Positions 1-10,152 of a stretch of DNA of 64,000 nucleotides are shown here, piece by piece. Below the pieces are notes generated by a model, which was given only the letters and a program-made list of their open reading frames with translations, was not told the DNA's origin and did not search any database. Both the position numbers and the translations under genes were made by a program. Source of the stretch: Propionimicrobium lymphophilum DSM 4903 (GTDB lineage Bacteria; Actinomycetota; Actinomycetes; Propionibacteriales; Propionibacteriaceae); assembly GCF_000423485.1 (NCBI RefSeq), contig NZ_AUIB01000006.1:1-64000 (forward strand), in the 5' to 3' direction. The first letter of the stretch is position 1; each line of letters starts with the position of its first letter.

Positions 1-401
1 TTGGCATCAATGCAGAGGGCAAGCCTTACCCGGACTTCAAGTCCCTGCGTAACGACGTCACCAACCGCACCATCACCGGCGCCTTCCGCACCGGCTGGCA
101 GGCTGACTACCCGTCCATGTACAACTTCCTGGCCCCGGTCTACATGACCGGCGCTGGCGCTAACGACGCCGACTACGCCTCGCCCGAGTTCGACGGCATG
201 ATGAAGGAAGCCGCTGGCATGACGGATCATGAAGCTTCTCTAAAGAAGCTGAACGAGGCTCAGGAGAAACTCTTCGAGGATCTCCCCGCCATCCCGCTGT
301 GGTACGCCAACGTTAACGGTGGCTGGTCTGCAAACGTCGACAACGTTGCGTTCGACTGGCACTCGGTGCCGGTGTATTACAAGATCACCAAGCAGGCATA
401 A
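1..401 (+). CDS. Peptide ABC transporter substrate-binding protein, C-terminal fragment
   Basis: This is the last 132 codons of an extracytoplasmic solute-binding protein of the DppA/OppA family (SBP_bac_5). The frame is open from base 3, so the gene starts outside the window. The visible part has the family's C-terminal lobe: a TGWQADYPS stretch, then AQEKLFEDLPAIPLWY, the usual region near the end of these proteins. It would capture oligopeptides or dipeptides at the cell surface and hand them to the two permeases encoded just downstream, with the fused ATPase supplying energy. A hairpin follows the stop codon, so part of the transcripts may end before the permease genes. The family is clear; the substrate is inferred. 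Confidence 0.85.
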   Translation, partial: GINAEGKPYPDFKSLRNDVTNRTITGAFRTGWQADYPSMYNFLAPVYMTGAGANDADYASPEFDGMMKEAAGMTDHEASLKKLNEAQEKLFEDLPAIPLWYANVNGGWSANVDNVAFDWHSVPVYYKITKQA

Positions 402-422
402 CTGACTGAATTAATCAGTCTC

Positions 423-470
423 TGAGACGGCAAGCGCGCTGCAAGCAATTGCGGCGCGCTTTCCGTCTCA
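423..470 (+). terminator. Hairpin after the binding-protein gene
   Basis: TGAGACGG (423-430) pairs with CCGTCTCA (463-470), and the inner AGCGCGC/GCGCGCT segments pair again across a two-base bulge. It lies between a binding-protein gene and its permeases, where partial terminators often keep the binding protein in excess. There is no strong T-run, so it may be a leaky terminator or an mRNA-stabilising hairpin. Confidence 0.55.
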
Positions 471-626
471 TTTATGAAATTTTGTGGCAGATAGACACCC
501 TTTTGGGGTATCGTCTCAAAAGTTCAGGATGCGGTTTATTGTTTTCCGCCTTCCAGATGTAAATTGAAGAGCTAAAAGCTGTCGATGCAGCCAGGCTCAA
601 AAACAAGTTCGTTTAAGGAAATGCGT

Positions 627-1553
627 ATGCTCCGATATGTCGGGCGAAGGCTCTTGCAGACCATACCGGTCTTCTTTGGAGCCACGTTTCTGCTTTTTGC
701 CATGGTTTACCTGATGCCGGGCGATCCAGTCGCCGCACTTGGTGGCGACCGCGGTTTGAGTCCCGAAGTTGAGGCCCGAATCCGTGCAGACTACAACCTT
801 GATAAGCCTTTTTGGATGCAGTATCTGCTGTACATGAAGGGCGTTTTAACTCTAGATTTCGGCAACACCTTCTCAGGGCGTCCAGTTATCGACGTGATGG
901 CACAAGCGTTCCCGGTGACCATCAAGCTGGCCGTCATGGCGCTGCTCATCGAGGCGATCTTCGGCATTACGCTGGGTGTCGTCGCCGGCATCAAACGCGG
1001 CGGCTTCTTCGACTCATCGGTGCTGGTGCTTTCGCTAGTTGTTATTTCTGTGCCGACGTTCGTTATCGGCTTCGTGATGCAGTTCATCTTCGGCATCAAA
1101 CTGGGCTGGGTGCCGCCCACGGTCGGTCCCAACGTGTCATTCCATAGCCTGATATTGCCTGCGATCGTGTTGGGCGCGCAGTCTTTGGCATACGTTTTGC
1201 GCCTGACCAGGCAGTCCATTTCCGAACATGTCACGGCTGACTACGTGCGAACCGCTCGCGCGAAGGGCCTGACCGGCGGCTTGGTTATGCGTCGCCACGT
1301 GCTGCGCAACTCGCTGATTCCGGTCGTTACGTTCCTCGGCGGCGACCTTGGTGGTTTGATGGGCGGCGCGATTATTACCGAGGGCATTTTCAATATCAAC
1401 GGAGTCGGCGGCACGCTGTGGCAGTCGATCCTTAAGGGCGAACCTTCCACTGTCGTCTCGTTCACGACAGTGCTGGTTCTGGTCTACATTTTGGCCAACC
1501 TGATCGTCGACCTGCTGTACGCCGTGATTGATCCGAGGATTCGTTATGACTAG
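627..1553 (+). CDS. Peptide ABC transporter permease, DppB/OppB type
   Basis: This 308-aa inner-membrane subunit of a peptide importer begins MLRYVGRRLLQTIPV, the standard N-terminus of DppB/OppB, with about six transmembrane segments. The BPD_transp_1 coupling (EAA) loop is visible as RTARAKGL...RHVLRNSLIP around residues 208-232. The open frame reaches upstream to 585, but AAGGA at 615-619 sits correctly for the ATG at 627, which also gives the family-typical N-terminus. The next permease gene overlaps its end by 8 nt, so the two are translationally coupled. Substrate specificity (di- or oligopeptide) cannot be read from the permease. Confidence 0.92.
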   Translation: MLRYVGRRLLQTIPVFFGATFLLFAMVYLMPGDPVAALGGDRGLSPEVEARIRADYNLDKPFWMQYLLYMKGVLTLDFGNTFSGRPVIDVMAQAFPVTIKLAVMALLIEAIFGITLGVVAGIKRGGFFDSSVLVLSLVVISVPTFVIGFVMQFIFGIKLGWVPPTVGPNVSFHSLILPAIVLGAQSLAYVLRLTRQSISEHVTADYVRTARAKGLTGGLVMRRHVLRNSLIPVVTFLGGDLGGLMGGAIITEGIFNINGVGGTLWQSILKGEPSTVVSFTTVLVLVYILANLIVDLLYAVIDPRIRYD

Positions 1554-2517
1554 TCACATTCCTTCCAAGTTAATTGAGCGCCACCGCGCAGGCCAGGAAC
1601 ACTTCGTTTCTGACGTCGACGAGACCGGTTTGGGCGCAGTAGACGCGGTTGCTGACGAATCAGCGCCGGCCTCCATGTGGGGCGAAGCCTGGAAGACTCT
1701 GCGCAAGCGTCCATTGTTCTGGATTTCTTTGACGATCATCATTTTGGCGATCACGCTTGCGCTGTTCCCCGGCCTGTTCACGTCGCTGGACCCGCGGTTC
1801 TGCGAGCTAAATAACTCCCTTGCGGACCCGGCCCCCGGACACCCGTTCGGTTACGACAAGCAGGGCTGCGACATCTACTCGCGAGTTATCTATGGCGCCC
1901 GCGCCTCCGTGTCCGTCGGCATCGTTACCACGGTCATGGTTGTTCTGATTGGCGGCACGATCGGCGCGGCGGCCGGCTATCTCGGTGGTTGGCTCGACTC
2001 GCTGCTCTCGCGCATCACCGACATCTTCTTCGCGATTCCGCTGCTGCTGGCCGCGATCGTGTTCATGCAGATGTTCAAAGACAATCGAAACGTGGCCATG
2101 GTTATTACCGTGCTGTCGCTGTTCGGCTGGACGCAGATCGCTCGTATCACCCGTGGTTCCGTGATGTCCACCAAGAACGAGGAATACGTCACCGCTGCCC
2201 GGGCGACTGGTGCTTCGAGGTGGCGCATTCTGACCAGCCACATCCTGCCCAACGCCGCAGCACCCATCATCGTTTACGCGACGGTTGCCCTTGGCACGTT
2301 CATCGTTGCGGAGGCGTCGCTTTCGTTCATGGGCATCGGTTTGCCGCCGAGCGTCGTCTCGTGGGGCAACGACATTTCCGCCGCCCAGCACGTGCTGCGC
2401 ACCAAGCCGATGGTGCTGTTCTACCCGGCTATCGCGCTGGCCATCACAGTATTGAGCTTCATCATGATGGGCGACGTCGTTCGCGAGGCTCTCGATCCGA
2501 AGGCTAAGAAGAAATGA
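1546..2517 (+). CDS. Peptide ABC transporter permease, DppC/OppC type
   Basis: This 323-aa second permease subunit forms the membrane channel together with the upstream DppB-like protein. It has the OppC layout: a cytoplasmic N-terminal extension of roughly 50 residues, a first membrane span (FWISLTIIILAITLALF), an extracytoplasmic loop, then the BPD_transp_1 domain with the EAA motif VTAARATGASRWRILTSHILPN. ATG at 1546 is preferred over the in-frame TTG at 1528 because GAGG precedes it by 7 nt. The gene overlaps the upstream permease and, through ATGA, the downstream ATPase, so it lies within a tight operon. Confidence 0.92.
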   Translation: MTSHIPSKLIERHRAGQEHFVSDVDETGLGAVDAVADESAPASMWGEAWKTLRKRPLFWISLTIIILAITLALFPGLFTSLDPRFCELNNSLADPAPGHPFGYDKQGCDIYSRVIYGARASVSVGIVTTVMVVLIGGTIGAAAGYLGGWLDSLLSRITDIFFAIPLLLAAIVFMQMFKDNRNVAMVITVLSLFGWTQIARITRGSVMSTKNEEYVTAARATGASRWRILTSHILPNAAAPIIVYATVALGTFIVAEASLSFMGIGLPPSVVSWGNDISAAQHVLRTKPMVLFYPAIALAITVLSFIMMGDVVREALDPKAKKK

Positions 2518-4289
2518 CAGAAGACATTCCGGCACGCCGCCAGCTGACCGAAGAGGAGCTAAACGCGGCTGTTGACAAGGCAGTTCTTACCGACGCTGAG
2601 CCCCAAATTCACCCGGACGACGCGAACCCGCTGCTCAAGGTCACCGACCTTGAGGTGCAGTTCCGCTCGTCGACGGGCATGGTGCCCGCGGTTCGCGGCG
2701 CTAACCTGACGATCTACCCAGGCCAGACGGTCGCAATCGTCGGCGAGTCCGGCTCCGGTAAGTCCACCACGGCAGCCGCCATCATCGGCCTGTTGCCAGG
2801 CACGGGTGAGGTGACCGGCGGCTCTATCGAGTTCGACGGTCGCGAGATCAGCAAGCTCTCCAACAAGGAATGGGTTGAGCTTCGTGGCAGCCAAATTGCG
2901 ATGGTTCCGCAGGATCCGATGACGAACTTGAACCCGGTGCACCGCATCGGCAAGCAGGTTGCGGAGACGCTAGAGGCCAACAACGTCGTCCCGAAGTCTG
3001 AGACGGGTAAGCGGGTGGCCGAACTCTTGGAGGACGCCGGCCTGCCAGATGCGGAGCGTCGGGCTAAGCAGTTCCCGCACGAATTCTCTGGCGGTATGCA
3101 GCAGCGCGTGCTGATCGCCATCGGCCTCGCCGCGCACCCGAAGCTACTGATTGCTGACGAACCCACCTCGGCTCTCGACGTAACCGTGCAGCGCAGGATT
3201 CTGGACCACCTGGCCAAGCTGACCGCAGAACTGGGCACCGCTGTGCTCTTCATCACCCACGATCTCGGTCTGGCTGCCGAGCGTGCCGAGCAGCTGGTCG
3301 TTATGCACCGAGGCCGAATCGTTGAATCCGGCCCGGCCTTGCAGATTCTGCAGCACCCGCAGCACCCGTACACTAAGCGTCTGGTTTCGGCGGCCCCGTC
3401 GCTGGCGTCGGCTCGGATCGAGTCCGCGCACGCTCGCGGCATCCAGGTCACCGAGGAGGAGCTGACCGGTGCTGGCGCCGGCCGCACCGCCAAAGACGAA
3501 ATCATCCGCGTCGAAAACCTGACCAAGGAATTCGACGTTCGTGGCGCAAAGGGCGAGGCCAAGAAACTGCGCGCGGTCGACGACGTTTCATTCGGTCTGC
3601 GTACCGGAACGACGCTTGCTCTGGTGGGGGAGTCCGGTTCGGGTAAGTCCACCGTTGCGAACATGATTTTGAACCTGATCGACCCAACCAAGGGCAAGGT
3701 TTATTTCAAGGGCCGCGATTGCTCCACGATGAACAGCGAGGAGCTGTTCAAGCTGCGTCGCAAGCTGCAGGTTGTTTTCCAGAACCCGTACGGCTCACTC
3801 GACCCGATGTATTCGATCTACCGGATCATCGAGGAGCCGCTCGTCGTGCACAAACTTGGCAGCAAGAAGGAACGCACCGAGAGGGTAAGCGAACTGCTCG
3901 ACCTGGTCTCGCTGCCGCGCTCGGTGATGCGTCGCTACCCGAACGAGCTGTCTGGCGGTCAACGCCAGCGCGTCGCGGTGGCCCGTGCGCTAGCCCTCCA
4001 CCCAGAGGTTGTTGTGCTTGACGAGGCGGTTTCCGCGCTCGACGTGCTCGTCCAGAACCAGATTCTGTACCTGCTAAATGATTTGCAGGCGCAGCTCAAC
4101 CTGTCCTACCTGTTCATCACCCACGACCTCGCAGTTGTTCGACAGATCGCTGACGACGTCGCCGTGATGGAACACGGCAAGTTGGTTGAGGCTGGTTCCT
4201 CCGACGAGATATTTAACAATCCGCAGCGCGATTACACCCGCGAACTGATCGAGGCGGTGCCTGGACGAAAGATCCAGTTGAACCTGTAG
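2514..4289 (+). CDS. Peptide ABC transporter ATP-binding protein, fused DppD-DppF
   Basis: At 591 aa this protein carries two complete ABC ATPase domains in one chain, replacing the separate DppD/OppD and DppF/OppF subunits. The first domain has Walker A GESGSGKST near residue 77 and signature FSGGMQQR near 190. The second has Walker A near residue 372 and signature LSGGQRQR near 478. Each domain ends with the oligopeptide-transporter C-terminal extension (HPQHPYTKRL and NPQRDYTRELI), which is typical of peptide and nickel importers. The start ATGA overlaps the stop of the upstream permease. It powers uptake of the ligand delivered by the binding protein at the window start. Fused versions of this type are common in actinobacteria. 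Confidence 0.93.
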   Translation: MTEDIPARRQLTEEELNAAVDKAVLTDAEPQIHPDDANPLLKVTDLEVQFRSSTGMVPAVRGANLTIYPGQTVAIVGESGSGKSTTAAAIIGLLPGTGEVTGGSIEFDGREISKLSNKEWVELRGSQIAMVPQDPMTNLNPVHRIGKQVAETLEANNVVPKSETGKRVAELLEDAGLPDAERRAKQFPHEFSGGMQQRVLIAIGLAAHPKLLIADEPTSALDVTVQRRILDHLAKLTAELGTAVLFITHDLGLAAERAEQLVVMHRGRIVESGPALQILQHPQHPYTKRLVSAAPSLASARIESAHARGIQVTEEELTGAGAGRTAKDEIIRVENLTKEFDVRGAKGEAKKLRAVDDVSFGLRTGTTLALVGESGSGKSTVANMILNLIDPTKGKVYFKGRDCSTMNSEELFKLRRKLQVVFQNPYGSLDPMYSIYRIIEEPLVVHKLGSKKERTERVSELLDLVSLPRSVMRRYPNELSGGQRQRVAVARALALHPEVVVLDEAVSALDVLVQNQILYLLNDLQAQLNLSYLFITHDLAVVRQIADDVAVMEHGKLVEAGSSDEIFNNPQRDYTRELIEAVPGRKIQLNL

Positions 4290-4390
4290 GGCAACGACTT
4301 TTAGGAGTCTGCTAGCGCCGTGCGGTAGGCTGGTCAAGTTGCGTCTATGCGCATTTCACGAAGTTAGTCAAAGAACGAAAGCGAGCTCGG

Positions 4391-5695
4391 ATGGTTTCCG
4401 CGTTCCTTAATGCATTCAGGACACCGGACCTTCGCAAGAAGATCCTGTTCACACTAGGCATTCTGGTGCTTTTCCGCTTGGGGTCCTCGATCCCAACGCC
4501 AAACGTAAATATGGTTTCGATTCGCGAGTGCGCGCAGCTGTCTGCCGAGCAGAACAGCTTATACACAATGGTGAATCTCTTCTCCGGTGGTGCGCTGCTG
4601 CGGCTGACTATCTTCGCGCTGGGCATCATGCCGTACATTACGAGCTCGATTATTTTGCAGCTGCTCGTGGTGGTCATTCCTAAACTGGAGCAGCTCAAGA
4701 AAGAGGGCAGCGCCGGCCAGGAGAAGATCACCCAGTACACCCGTTGGCTGACCATCGTCCTAGCGGTGCTGCAGGCGACGTCCTTCACCATGATGGCCGT
4801 CAACGGTCAGCTCTTCCCGGGCTGCAACAAACCGGTCGTCTACGACAAGGGCATCTTCGCCATCGTCGTCATGATCCTGATCATGACCGCAGGCACCTCG
4901 ATCATCATGTGGATGGGCGAGCTGATCACCGACCGCGGCGTCGGTAACGGCATGTCCCTGTTGATCTTCACCCAGATCGTCGCAACCTTCCCCTCTGCCA
5001 TGTGGAACATCCGCCAGGCGCAAGAAGGCAACAAGGGCCTGGTCGTCATGCTGCTGGTTATCGGCATCGGCCTGCTGGTGATGGCTGGCGTGGTCTTCGT
5101 CGAGCAAGGCCAGCGACGCGTTCCGGTTCAATACGCCAAGAGAATGGTCGGCAACAAGCTTCTCGGTGGTACGAGCACCTACATCCCGATCAAGGTCAAC
5201 CAGTCCGGCGTTATCCCGATCATTTTCGCCAGCTCCATTCTTTACCTGCCGATCCTCTGGACGATGTTCAACTCAGAAGGTTCGGTTTCCGAATGGATCG
5301 CCACCCACCTGTCTAGGGGCAGTGGCGCCTGGTACAACATGATTTACTTCGTGCTGATCATCGCGTTCGCATACTTCTACGTGTCGATTACCTTCGACAC
5401 CAAGGAGATCAGCGACAACATGAAGAAGTACGGCGGTTTCATCCCGGGCGTCCGCGCGGGCAAGCCGACCGAAAATTATCTGCAGTACGTGCTTAGCCGT
5501 CTGCTGGCGCCGGGCTCGTTATACCTGGGCCTGATCGCGCTAATTCCGTCCATCGCAATCGCTGCTCTTGGGGCCGACCAGAACTTCCCGTTCGGCGGCA
5601 CGAGCCTGTTGATTATGGTCGGTGTAGGTCTGGACACGGTCAAGCAGATTGAAAGCCAGCTACATCAGAGGCAATACGAAGGGTTCCTAAAGTGA
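4391..5695 (+). CDS. secY: Preprotein translocase channel subunit SecY
   Basis: This 434-aa protein has the ten membrane spans and order of SecY: an N-terminal [21 protein letters not shown], the SIPTPNVN plug-side loop, [36 protein letters not shown], and the conserved C-terminal [15 protein letters not shown]. It forms the SecYEG pore for export and membrane insertion. The next gene, adk, starts within its stop codon (GTGA), and map follows adk, which is the usual secY-adk-map order. What is unusual locally is the peptide ABC operon immediately upstream, where ribosomal protein genes of the spc operon would often be expected; only 101 bp separate the two. Confidence 0.97.
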   Translation: MVSAFLNAFRTPDLRKKILFTLGILVLFRLGSSIPTPNVNMVSIRECAQLSAEQNSLYTMVNLFSGGALLRLTIFALGIMPYITSSIILQLLVVVIPKLEQLKKEGSAGQEKITQYTRWLTIVLAVLQATSFTMMAVNGQLFPGCNKPVVYDKGIFAIVVMILIMTAGTSIIMWMGELITDRGVGNGMSLLIFTQIVATFPSAMWNIRQAQEGNKGLVVMLLVIGIGLLVMAGVVFVEQGQRRVPVQYAKRMVGNKLLGGTSTYIPIKVNQSGVIPIIFASSILYLPILWTMFNSEGSVSEWIATHLSRGSGAWYNMIYFVLIIAFAYFYVSITFDTKEISDNMKKYGGFIPGVRAGKPTENYLQYVLSRLLAPGSLYLGLIALIPSIAIAALGADQNFPFGGTSLLIMVGVGLDTVKQIESQLHQRQYEGFLK

Positions 5696-6264
5696 GACTT
5701 CTTATCATGGGTGCTCCCGGCGCGGGTAAAGGTACCCAGGCCGACGGCATCGCAAACCGCTACGACGTTCCTGCTATCTCCACCGGAGACATCTTCCGTG
5801 CCAACGTGAAGAATCAGACTCCGCTGGGCAAGCAGGTCAAGGCAATCATGGATTCCGGCGACTACGTTCCCGACGAGCTAACCGAGTCGATCGTTTTCGA
5901 TCGTCTAGAGGCCCCGGACGCTTCCGCAGGCTTCCTGCTCGACGGCTTCCCTCGCACCATGCACCAGGTTGACGCGCTTGACGACTACCTCGAAAAGCAC
6001 AACCTGGGCCTCGACGCAGTCGTCGTTCTGGACGTCGACGATGAGACCCTGATCGAGCGCCTCCTGAAGCGTGCCGAGATCGAGGGCCGCAGCGACGACA
6101 ACGAGGAGACCATTCGCAACCGCATGAAGGTGTACAACACCTCCACCGCTCCGCTGCTGGATCACTACAAGCAGCTGGGCCTTGTCCTCGCGATCAATGG
6201 TGAAGGCACCGTCGAGGAGATCTCCGAGCGAATCCACAACGCGCTGGACAAGCTAGACAAGTAA
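5692..6264 (+). CDS. adk: Adenylate kinase
   Basis: This enzyme interconverts ATP + AMP and two ADP. At 190 aa it is the short form without the long zinc-type LID insertion, as in mycobacteria. Visible motifs are the P-loop [10 protein letters not shown] (residues 7-16), the AMP-binding [10 protein letters not shown], the LLDGFPRT segment near residues 82-89, and the short LID region around [16 protein letters not shown] at 5692 overlaps the secY stop. A strong terminator directly follows, so secY-adk form one transcription unit and map is transcribed separately. Confidence 0.97.
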   Translation: MRLLIMGAPGAGKGTQADGIANRYDVPAISTGDIFRANVKNQTPLGKQVKAIMDSGDYVPDELTESIVFDRLEAPDASAGFLLDGFPRTMHQVDALDDYLEKHNLGLDAVVVLDVDDETLIERLLKRAEIEGRSDDNEETIRNRMKVYNTSTAPLLDHYKQLGLVLAINGEGTVEEISERIHNALDKLDK

Positions 6265-6274
6265 TCAATTTTTT

Positions 6275-6304
6275 AACGCCTCCAGAGCATTCTCTGGAGG
6301 CGTT
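6275..6304 (+). terminator. Rho-independent terminator after adk
   Basis: AACGCCTCCAGAG (6275-6287) and CTCTGGAGGCGTT (6292-6304) form a perfect 13-bp stem with a CATT loop, followed by ATTTTCATT. It sits 10 nt past the adk stop and ends the secY-adk transcript. Confidence 0.85.
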
Positions 6305-6322
6305 ATTTTCATTGGAGGAAAT

Positions 6323-7174
6323 ATGTTTGGACGCGGCATCGAAATCAAGTCCGACGACCAGATAAAGCTGATGCGCAAGGCGGGCCTCGTGGTTTCCGAA
6401 GCGCTGAACCTGATGGTTGCCGAGACGAAGCCGGGAATGACTACCAGTGACGTCGACCAGATGGCCAGGGAGGTGCTAGCCAAGCATGGTGCTGACTCCA
6501 GCTTCCTGAACTATGGCGCAGACTGGGGAATCATGCCTTTCCCTGGCGTGATCTGCTGCTCCGTTAACGAAACTGTTGTGCACGGCATCCCCGGCGATAG
6601 GGTCATCAAAGACGGCGATCTAGTTTCCGTTGACTTCGGCGCTATCGTTGACGGTTGGCATGGCGATGCCGCCCGCAGCTTCATCGTGGGGCAGGGCGCA
6701 GACCACGAACAGCGTGCCGAGCGTGAGGAGCTGATCAGAGTAACGCGCGAATCCATGTGGCGAGGCATTGCCCAGGTCAAGCCCGGCAACAGGGTAGGCG
6801 ACATCGGCCATGCTGTTGAGGACTACATCAACTCTTGCGGCAGCTACGGCATTCTGCGCGACTACACCGGTCACGGAATCGGCACCGCCATGCACCAGAA
6901 TCCCGACGTGCCCAACTACGGGCGCAAGGGCAGGGGCGCGAAGCTGACAAACGGCATGTGCATCTGCATCGAGCCGATGGTCACGCTAGGCACCGAAGAA
7001 GTTGCGGAGCTGGACGACGATTGGACAGTGGTAACCCAAGACAGCAGCGACGCAGCGCACTGGGAAAACACCATCGCAATGACCAGCAAAGGTCTGTGGA
7101 TACTGACCGAACCCGACGGCGGCGAGGAGCGTCTGAAAGCGCTCGGCCTGCCCTTCGGCGGCTTGGGCGATTAG
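6323..7174 (+). CDS. map: Methionine aminopeptidase, type I
   Basis: This enzyme removes the initiator methionine from nascent proteins. The 283-aa sequence has the pita-bread fold metal ligands in order: [27 protein letters not shown] (two Asp ligands), [18 protein letters not shown] (His), CICIEPM (Glu) and the final WENTIAMTS (Glu). GGAGGAAAT lies just upstream of ATG 6323 and fixes the start. It lies 3' of secY-adk, its usual neighbours, but is separated from them by a terminator. No N-terminal zinc-finger extension is present. Confidence 0.96.
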   Translation: MFGRGIEIKSDDQIKLMRKAGLVVSEALNLMVAETKPGMTTSDVDQMAREVLAKHGADSSFLNYGADWGIMPFPGVICCSVNETVVHGIPGDRVIKDGDLVSVDFGAIVDGWHGDAARSFIVGQGADHEQRAEREELIRVTRESMWRGIAQVKPGNRVGDIGHAVEDYINSCGSYGILRDYTGHGIGTAMHQNPDVPNYGRKGRGAKLTNGMCICIEPMVTLGTEEVAELDDDWTVVTQDSSDAAHWENTIAMTSKGLWILTEPDGGEERLKALGLPFGGLGD

Positions 7175-7197
7175 GGCGCACCTGGCAAGCTATAGAC

Positions 7198-9207
7198 ATG
7201 GCAAACCGACTCAAAGAGGCCTCTTCCGCATATTTACGCGCACATGCGGGAAACCCCGTCGACTGGTGGCGGTGGGGCGCCGAAGCGTTCGAGGAGGCTA
7301 AGCGCCGAGACGTGCCCGTATTCGTCTCGGTCGGTTATTCATCGTGCCACTGGTGCCACGTCATGAACAAAGAATCGTTCAGCGACGAGGCCACGGCCGC
7401 CCTGCTGAACGACAATTTCGTCGCCATCAAGGTAGACCGCCAGGAACGCCCCGATGTGGATGCCGTCATGATGAGGGCCACCCAAGCCATGACAGGGCAG
7501 GGCGGTTGGCCGAACACAGTCTTTCTGACTCCAGATGGGCAGCCATTCTTCGCCGGCACCTATTACCCCGATAAGCCGCGCGATGGGCTGCCCAGCTTCC
7601 GTCAGGTTCTGCTGGCGATCTACGACGCCTGGAACTCGCGCAAACCGGAAGCCGTGGAGTCCGCCGCCACTCTCACCGAGCACCTGAAAGAAATGAACGA
7701 GACCCGTCCCGTCGAAGGCGATGTCGATCCGGTTCAGCTCGTCGGAAACATCCTCAGCACATTCGACGAGAAACACGCAGGCTTCGGAGGCGCGCCCAAA
7801 TTCTTCAACGCGCCCGCCTTGGACGCGCTGCTCGTGCGAACCGACAAGCTGGCTAACGAAGTGGCGCTAATAACGCTCGAGTTCATCACCCGGGGTGGCG
7901 TCTACGACCAGGTGGGCGGCGGTTTCCACCGCTACGCCGTCGATGCGGGATGGGAAGTTCCGCACTTCGAGAAGATGCTTTACGACAACGCACTCATGCT
8001 CGGCACGCTGACCCGCGGCTGGGTGCGCGCGTTACCCGGCCAGGAAACCGAGCAACGCGAGCTGCTCGAGCGCGCGATCCGCGGCACGGTTGGTTGGCTG
8101 CTGCGCGAGATGCAGCTGCCTAGCGGCGCTTTCGCGGCAAGCCAAGACGCCGAGGTCAGCTACTATTTGTGGAACGCCAAAATGCTCGACGAGGTGCTCA
8201 GCGGTAACTCGCGTTTCGCGCAGGGCGTTTTCCACGTAACTTTCGAGGGTAACATGCCGGCGGGAAGCGACGCCGAGAAGGACGGCTCCGGGCTGTCCAC
8301 CCTGCAGTTCCACGGCAATCCCGCACCCGAGCGCATCAGGCGCGTTTGCGCGCAGCTGCTGGCCGCCCGTCAGCACCGTGGCCTGCCCGAGCGTGACGAA
8401 GCCGTCGTGGTGGCCTGGAACGGATACCTTATCGAGTCGCTCGTTCGCGCATCGATAGTGCTAAACGAGCCCGATTGGTTGACGGCCGCAAAGACAGCCG
8501 CCGAGGACATTTGGAGCCGCTGGGTGAACTCGCCGGACACTAAAATCGGCTCCACCAGCGACTACGCGGCAAGCGCGCTAGGCTTCGCCAGGCTCTCCGG
8601 CGCCTTAGGGGACGCCACCTGGCTGCTGCGCGCCCAGCAGATTTTGGACGCGGCACTCGAACTCTTCGGCCACCCGGATGGTGGCTTTTGGGACGCCGTC
8701 GAAGATCCGCTGCTCTTCGATCGTCCTCGCCAGCTCAGCGACGACGCATACCCTTCGGCGACAGCCACGATGATCGCCGCATTGCGGCTTGTTGCTCAAC
8801 TTACAGACAAACCAGAGTATGACGAGCGAGCGGATCTGGCCTGCGAGTCCTTGCGCGAGATTCTCTCCGACGCCCCCAGATTCGCGGGTTGGGCTCTTGC
8901 CGATGAGCTTTCGAAGCTCGAGGCTGCAGATGGCCGCGGTCCCGCGCAAATCGTTATCGTCGACGAGTCCGCCGACGCTTTCAGCGAAATGAGCCAGGCG
9001 GCCTTCCGGTTGGCACCTTACGGCTCGGTGATCGTCGTCGCGCAACCAGAAACTGAAGGTTTCGGTGAACTCCTCGAGGGCCGCAACGCCATCGACGGCA
9101 AACCCACCGCATACGTCTGCCACGGCAACCGCTGCGAACAGCCCGTCACCGATTGGGCCGATCTTCGCGAGCTGCTGTGGGGCCCTGCCCCGGCAGAAAA
9201 CGTTTAG
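7198..9207 (+). CDS. YyaL/SPATA20-like protein with thioredoxin-like domain (DUF255)
   Basis: The 669-aa product has an N-terminal thioredoxin-like domain with a CHWC motif (SCHWCHVM, near residues 52-59) and [10 protein letters not shown], followed by a long alpha/alpha-barrel region resembling glycoside-processing enzymes ([25 protein letters not shown]). This is the architecture of Bacillus YyaL and human SPATA20. The biochemical role of the family is not established; a redox or carbohydrate-epimerase-like activity has been proposed from the folds. The open frame extends upstream into map, but ATG 7198 gives the canonical MANRL...[14 protein letters not shown] start. A repeated palindrome lies directly after the stop codon. 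Confidence 0.85.
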   Translation: MANRLKEASSAYLRAHAGNPVDWWRWGAEAFEEAKRRDVPVFVSVGYSSCHWCHVMNKESFSDEATAALLNDNFVAIKVDRQERPDVDAVMMRATQAMTGQGGWPNTVFLTPDGQPFFAGTYYPDKPRDGLPSFRQVLLAIYDAWNSRKPEAVESAATLTEHLKEMNETRPVEGDVDPVQLVGNILSTFDEKHAGFGGAPKFFNAPALDALLVRTDKLANEVALITLEFITRGGVYDQVGGGFHRYAVDAGWEVPHFEKMLYDNALMLGTLTRGWVRALPGQETEQRELLERAIRGTVGWLLREMQLPSGAFAASQDAEVSYYLWNAKMLDEVLSGNSRFAQGVFHVTFEGNMPAGSDAEKDGSGLSTLQFHGNPAPERIRRVCAQLLAARQHRGLPERDEAVVVAWNGYLIESLVRASIVLNEPDWLTAAKTAAEDIWSRWVNSPDTKIGSTSDYAASALGFARLSGALGDATWLLRAQQILDAALELFGHPDGGFWDAVEDPLLFDRPRQLSDDAYPSATATMIAALRLVAQLTDKPEYDERADLACESLREILSDAPRFAGWALADELSKLEAADGRGPAQIVIVDESADAFSEMSQAAFRLAPYGSVIVVAQPETEGFGELLEGRNAIDGKPTAYVCHGNRCEQPVTDWADLRELLWGPAPAENV

Positions 9208-9208
9208 C

Positions 9209-9246
9209 GAGTCAGTTTTGGCTCGTAGACGAACCAAAACTGACTC
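9209..9246. repeat. Palindromic repeat, copy A
   Basis: GAGTCAGTTTTGG (9209-9221) and CCAAAACTGACTC (9234-9246) are perfect 13-bp arms around a 12-nt loop, followed by AATAA. The same element, with the same 12-nt loop length, recurs at 26193, 27223 and 28107. Here it separates the convergent genes yyaL and uppS, starts two bases after a stop codon, and may act as a bidirectional terminator, although neither side has a T-run. Confidence 0.85.
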
Positions 9247-9266
9247 AATAAGTTATCCGAGGGCTT

Positions 9267-10109
9267 TTACTTGCCGAAGCGACGCTCGCGTTGGCCGTAA
9301 CTGCGCAGCGCGCGGTAAAAATCGACCCGCCGGAAATCCGGCCATAGGGCCTCGCAGAAGTAGAACTCGCTGTGTGCGCTCTGCCACATCAGGAAGCCGC
9401 TGAGCCGCTGCTCGCCGGAAGTGCGGATGATCAGATCCGGATCGGGCTGGCCCTTCGTATATAGGTGGCTTTCTACCTGCTCCAGGCTCAGCGTCTCGGC
9501 AACCTCGCGCAGGTCTTTTCCTGCGTTTGCCTCTTCGGTCAGGAGATCTTTGAAGGCACTGATCAGCTCGTGACGTCCGCCGTAGCTGACTGCAACGTTG
9601 ATGTGGATGCCGGGGTTGTCTTCGCTGCGCTCTTGTGCGGCGCTCAACTTTTCAGAAATCTCGTCGGGCAGGAGCGAGAGATCGCCGACGATTTTTACGC
9701 GGTGCTCTGCGGCCAGCGAATCCACCAGGTCGACTATCACGTGCAGAAGCGGCAGCAAGACGTCTTTCTGGGAGCGCTGCAGGTTATCGGTGGAAAGTAC
9801 CCAAAGCGTCACAATCGGGATGTCGATCTCTTGGCACCAGTTAACGAACTGGCGAAGCTTATCGGCGCCTGCCTTGTAGCCAACCTCGAGGGTCTCACCG
9901 GGCGCGTTGGCTCTAGCCCACCGCCGGTTTCCGTCAGCAAGCACTGCGACGTGCTCGGGTAGCTGCTGTTTGGCGAAGCCTCGACGCAGGCGTCCCTCGT
10001 AGAACCTGTACAGCTGGTCGGAAACTATTTTGGGCGCGTAACCGACAGCCGTCGAGATTAGATCTTCGGCCCCCGCAAAAAATTTGTGGATCAGCTTGTA
10101 GTCGGTCAT
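9267..10109 (-). CDS. uppS: Isoprenyl transferase (short-chain Z-prenyl diphosphate synthase type)
   Basis: This cis-prenyltransferase condenses isopentenyl diphosphate with an allylic diphosphate, feeding the polyprenyl carrier lipids of the cell wall. The 280-aa sequence shows the catalytic segment HVAVLADGNRRWAR (Asp in the P-loop-like motif), TLWVLSTDNLQR and the C-terminal RTSGEQRLSGFLMWQSAHSEFYF. LADGNRRWAR and the STDN motif resemble the M. tuberculosis Rv1086 (Z,E-farnesyl diphosphate synthase) branch more than the long-chain Rv2361c branch. The divergent neighbour is hemolysin III, the same pairing as Rv1085c/Rv1086. TAGTCT lies 6 nt before the ATG, so the mRNA is probably leaderless. 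Confidence 0.9.
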   Translation of the reverse strand: MTDYKLIHKFFAGAEDLISTAVGYAPKIVSDQLYRFYEGRLRRGFAKQQLPEHVAVLADGNRRWARANAPGETLEVGYKAGADKLRQFVNWCQEIDIPIVTLWVLSTDNLQRSQKDVLLPLLHVIVDLVDSLAAEHRVKIVGDLSLLPDEISEKLSAAQERSEDNPGIHINVAVSYGGRHELISAFKDLLTEEANAGKDLREVAETLSLEQVESHLYTKGQPDPDLIIRTSGEQRLSGFLMWQSAHSEFYFCEALWPDFRRVDFYRALRSYGQRERRFGK

Positions 10110-10152
10110 GGAAAAAGACTAGCCGGAAAAGCTGTGAAAAGTTTGTTTCACC

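Noticed and set aside
1807-2535. Open frame antisense to the OppC-like permease
   Set aside because: Translation is repetitive (Arg, Asp, Gln, His-rich) and without any motif.
6835-7197. N-terminal extension of the YyaL-like frame into map
   Set aside because: It overlaps map out of frame and reads as arginine-rich noise. ATG 7198 gives the family start.
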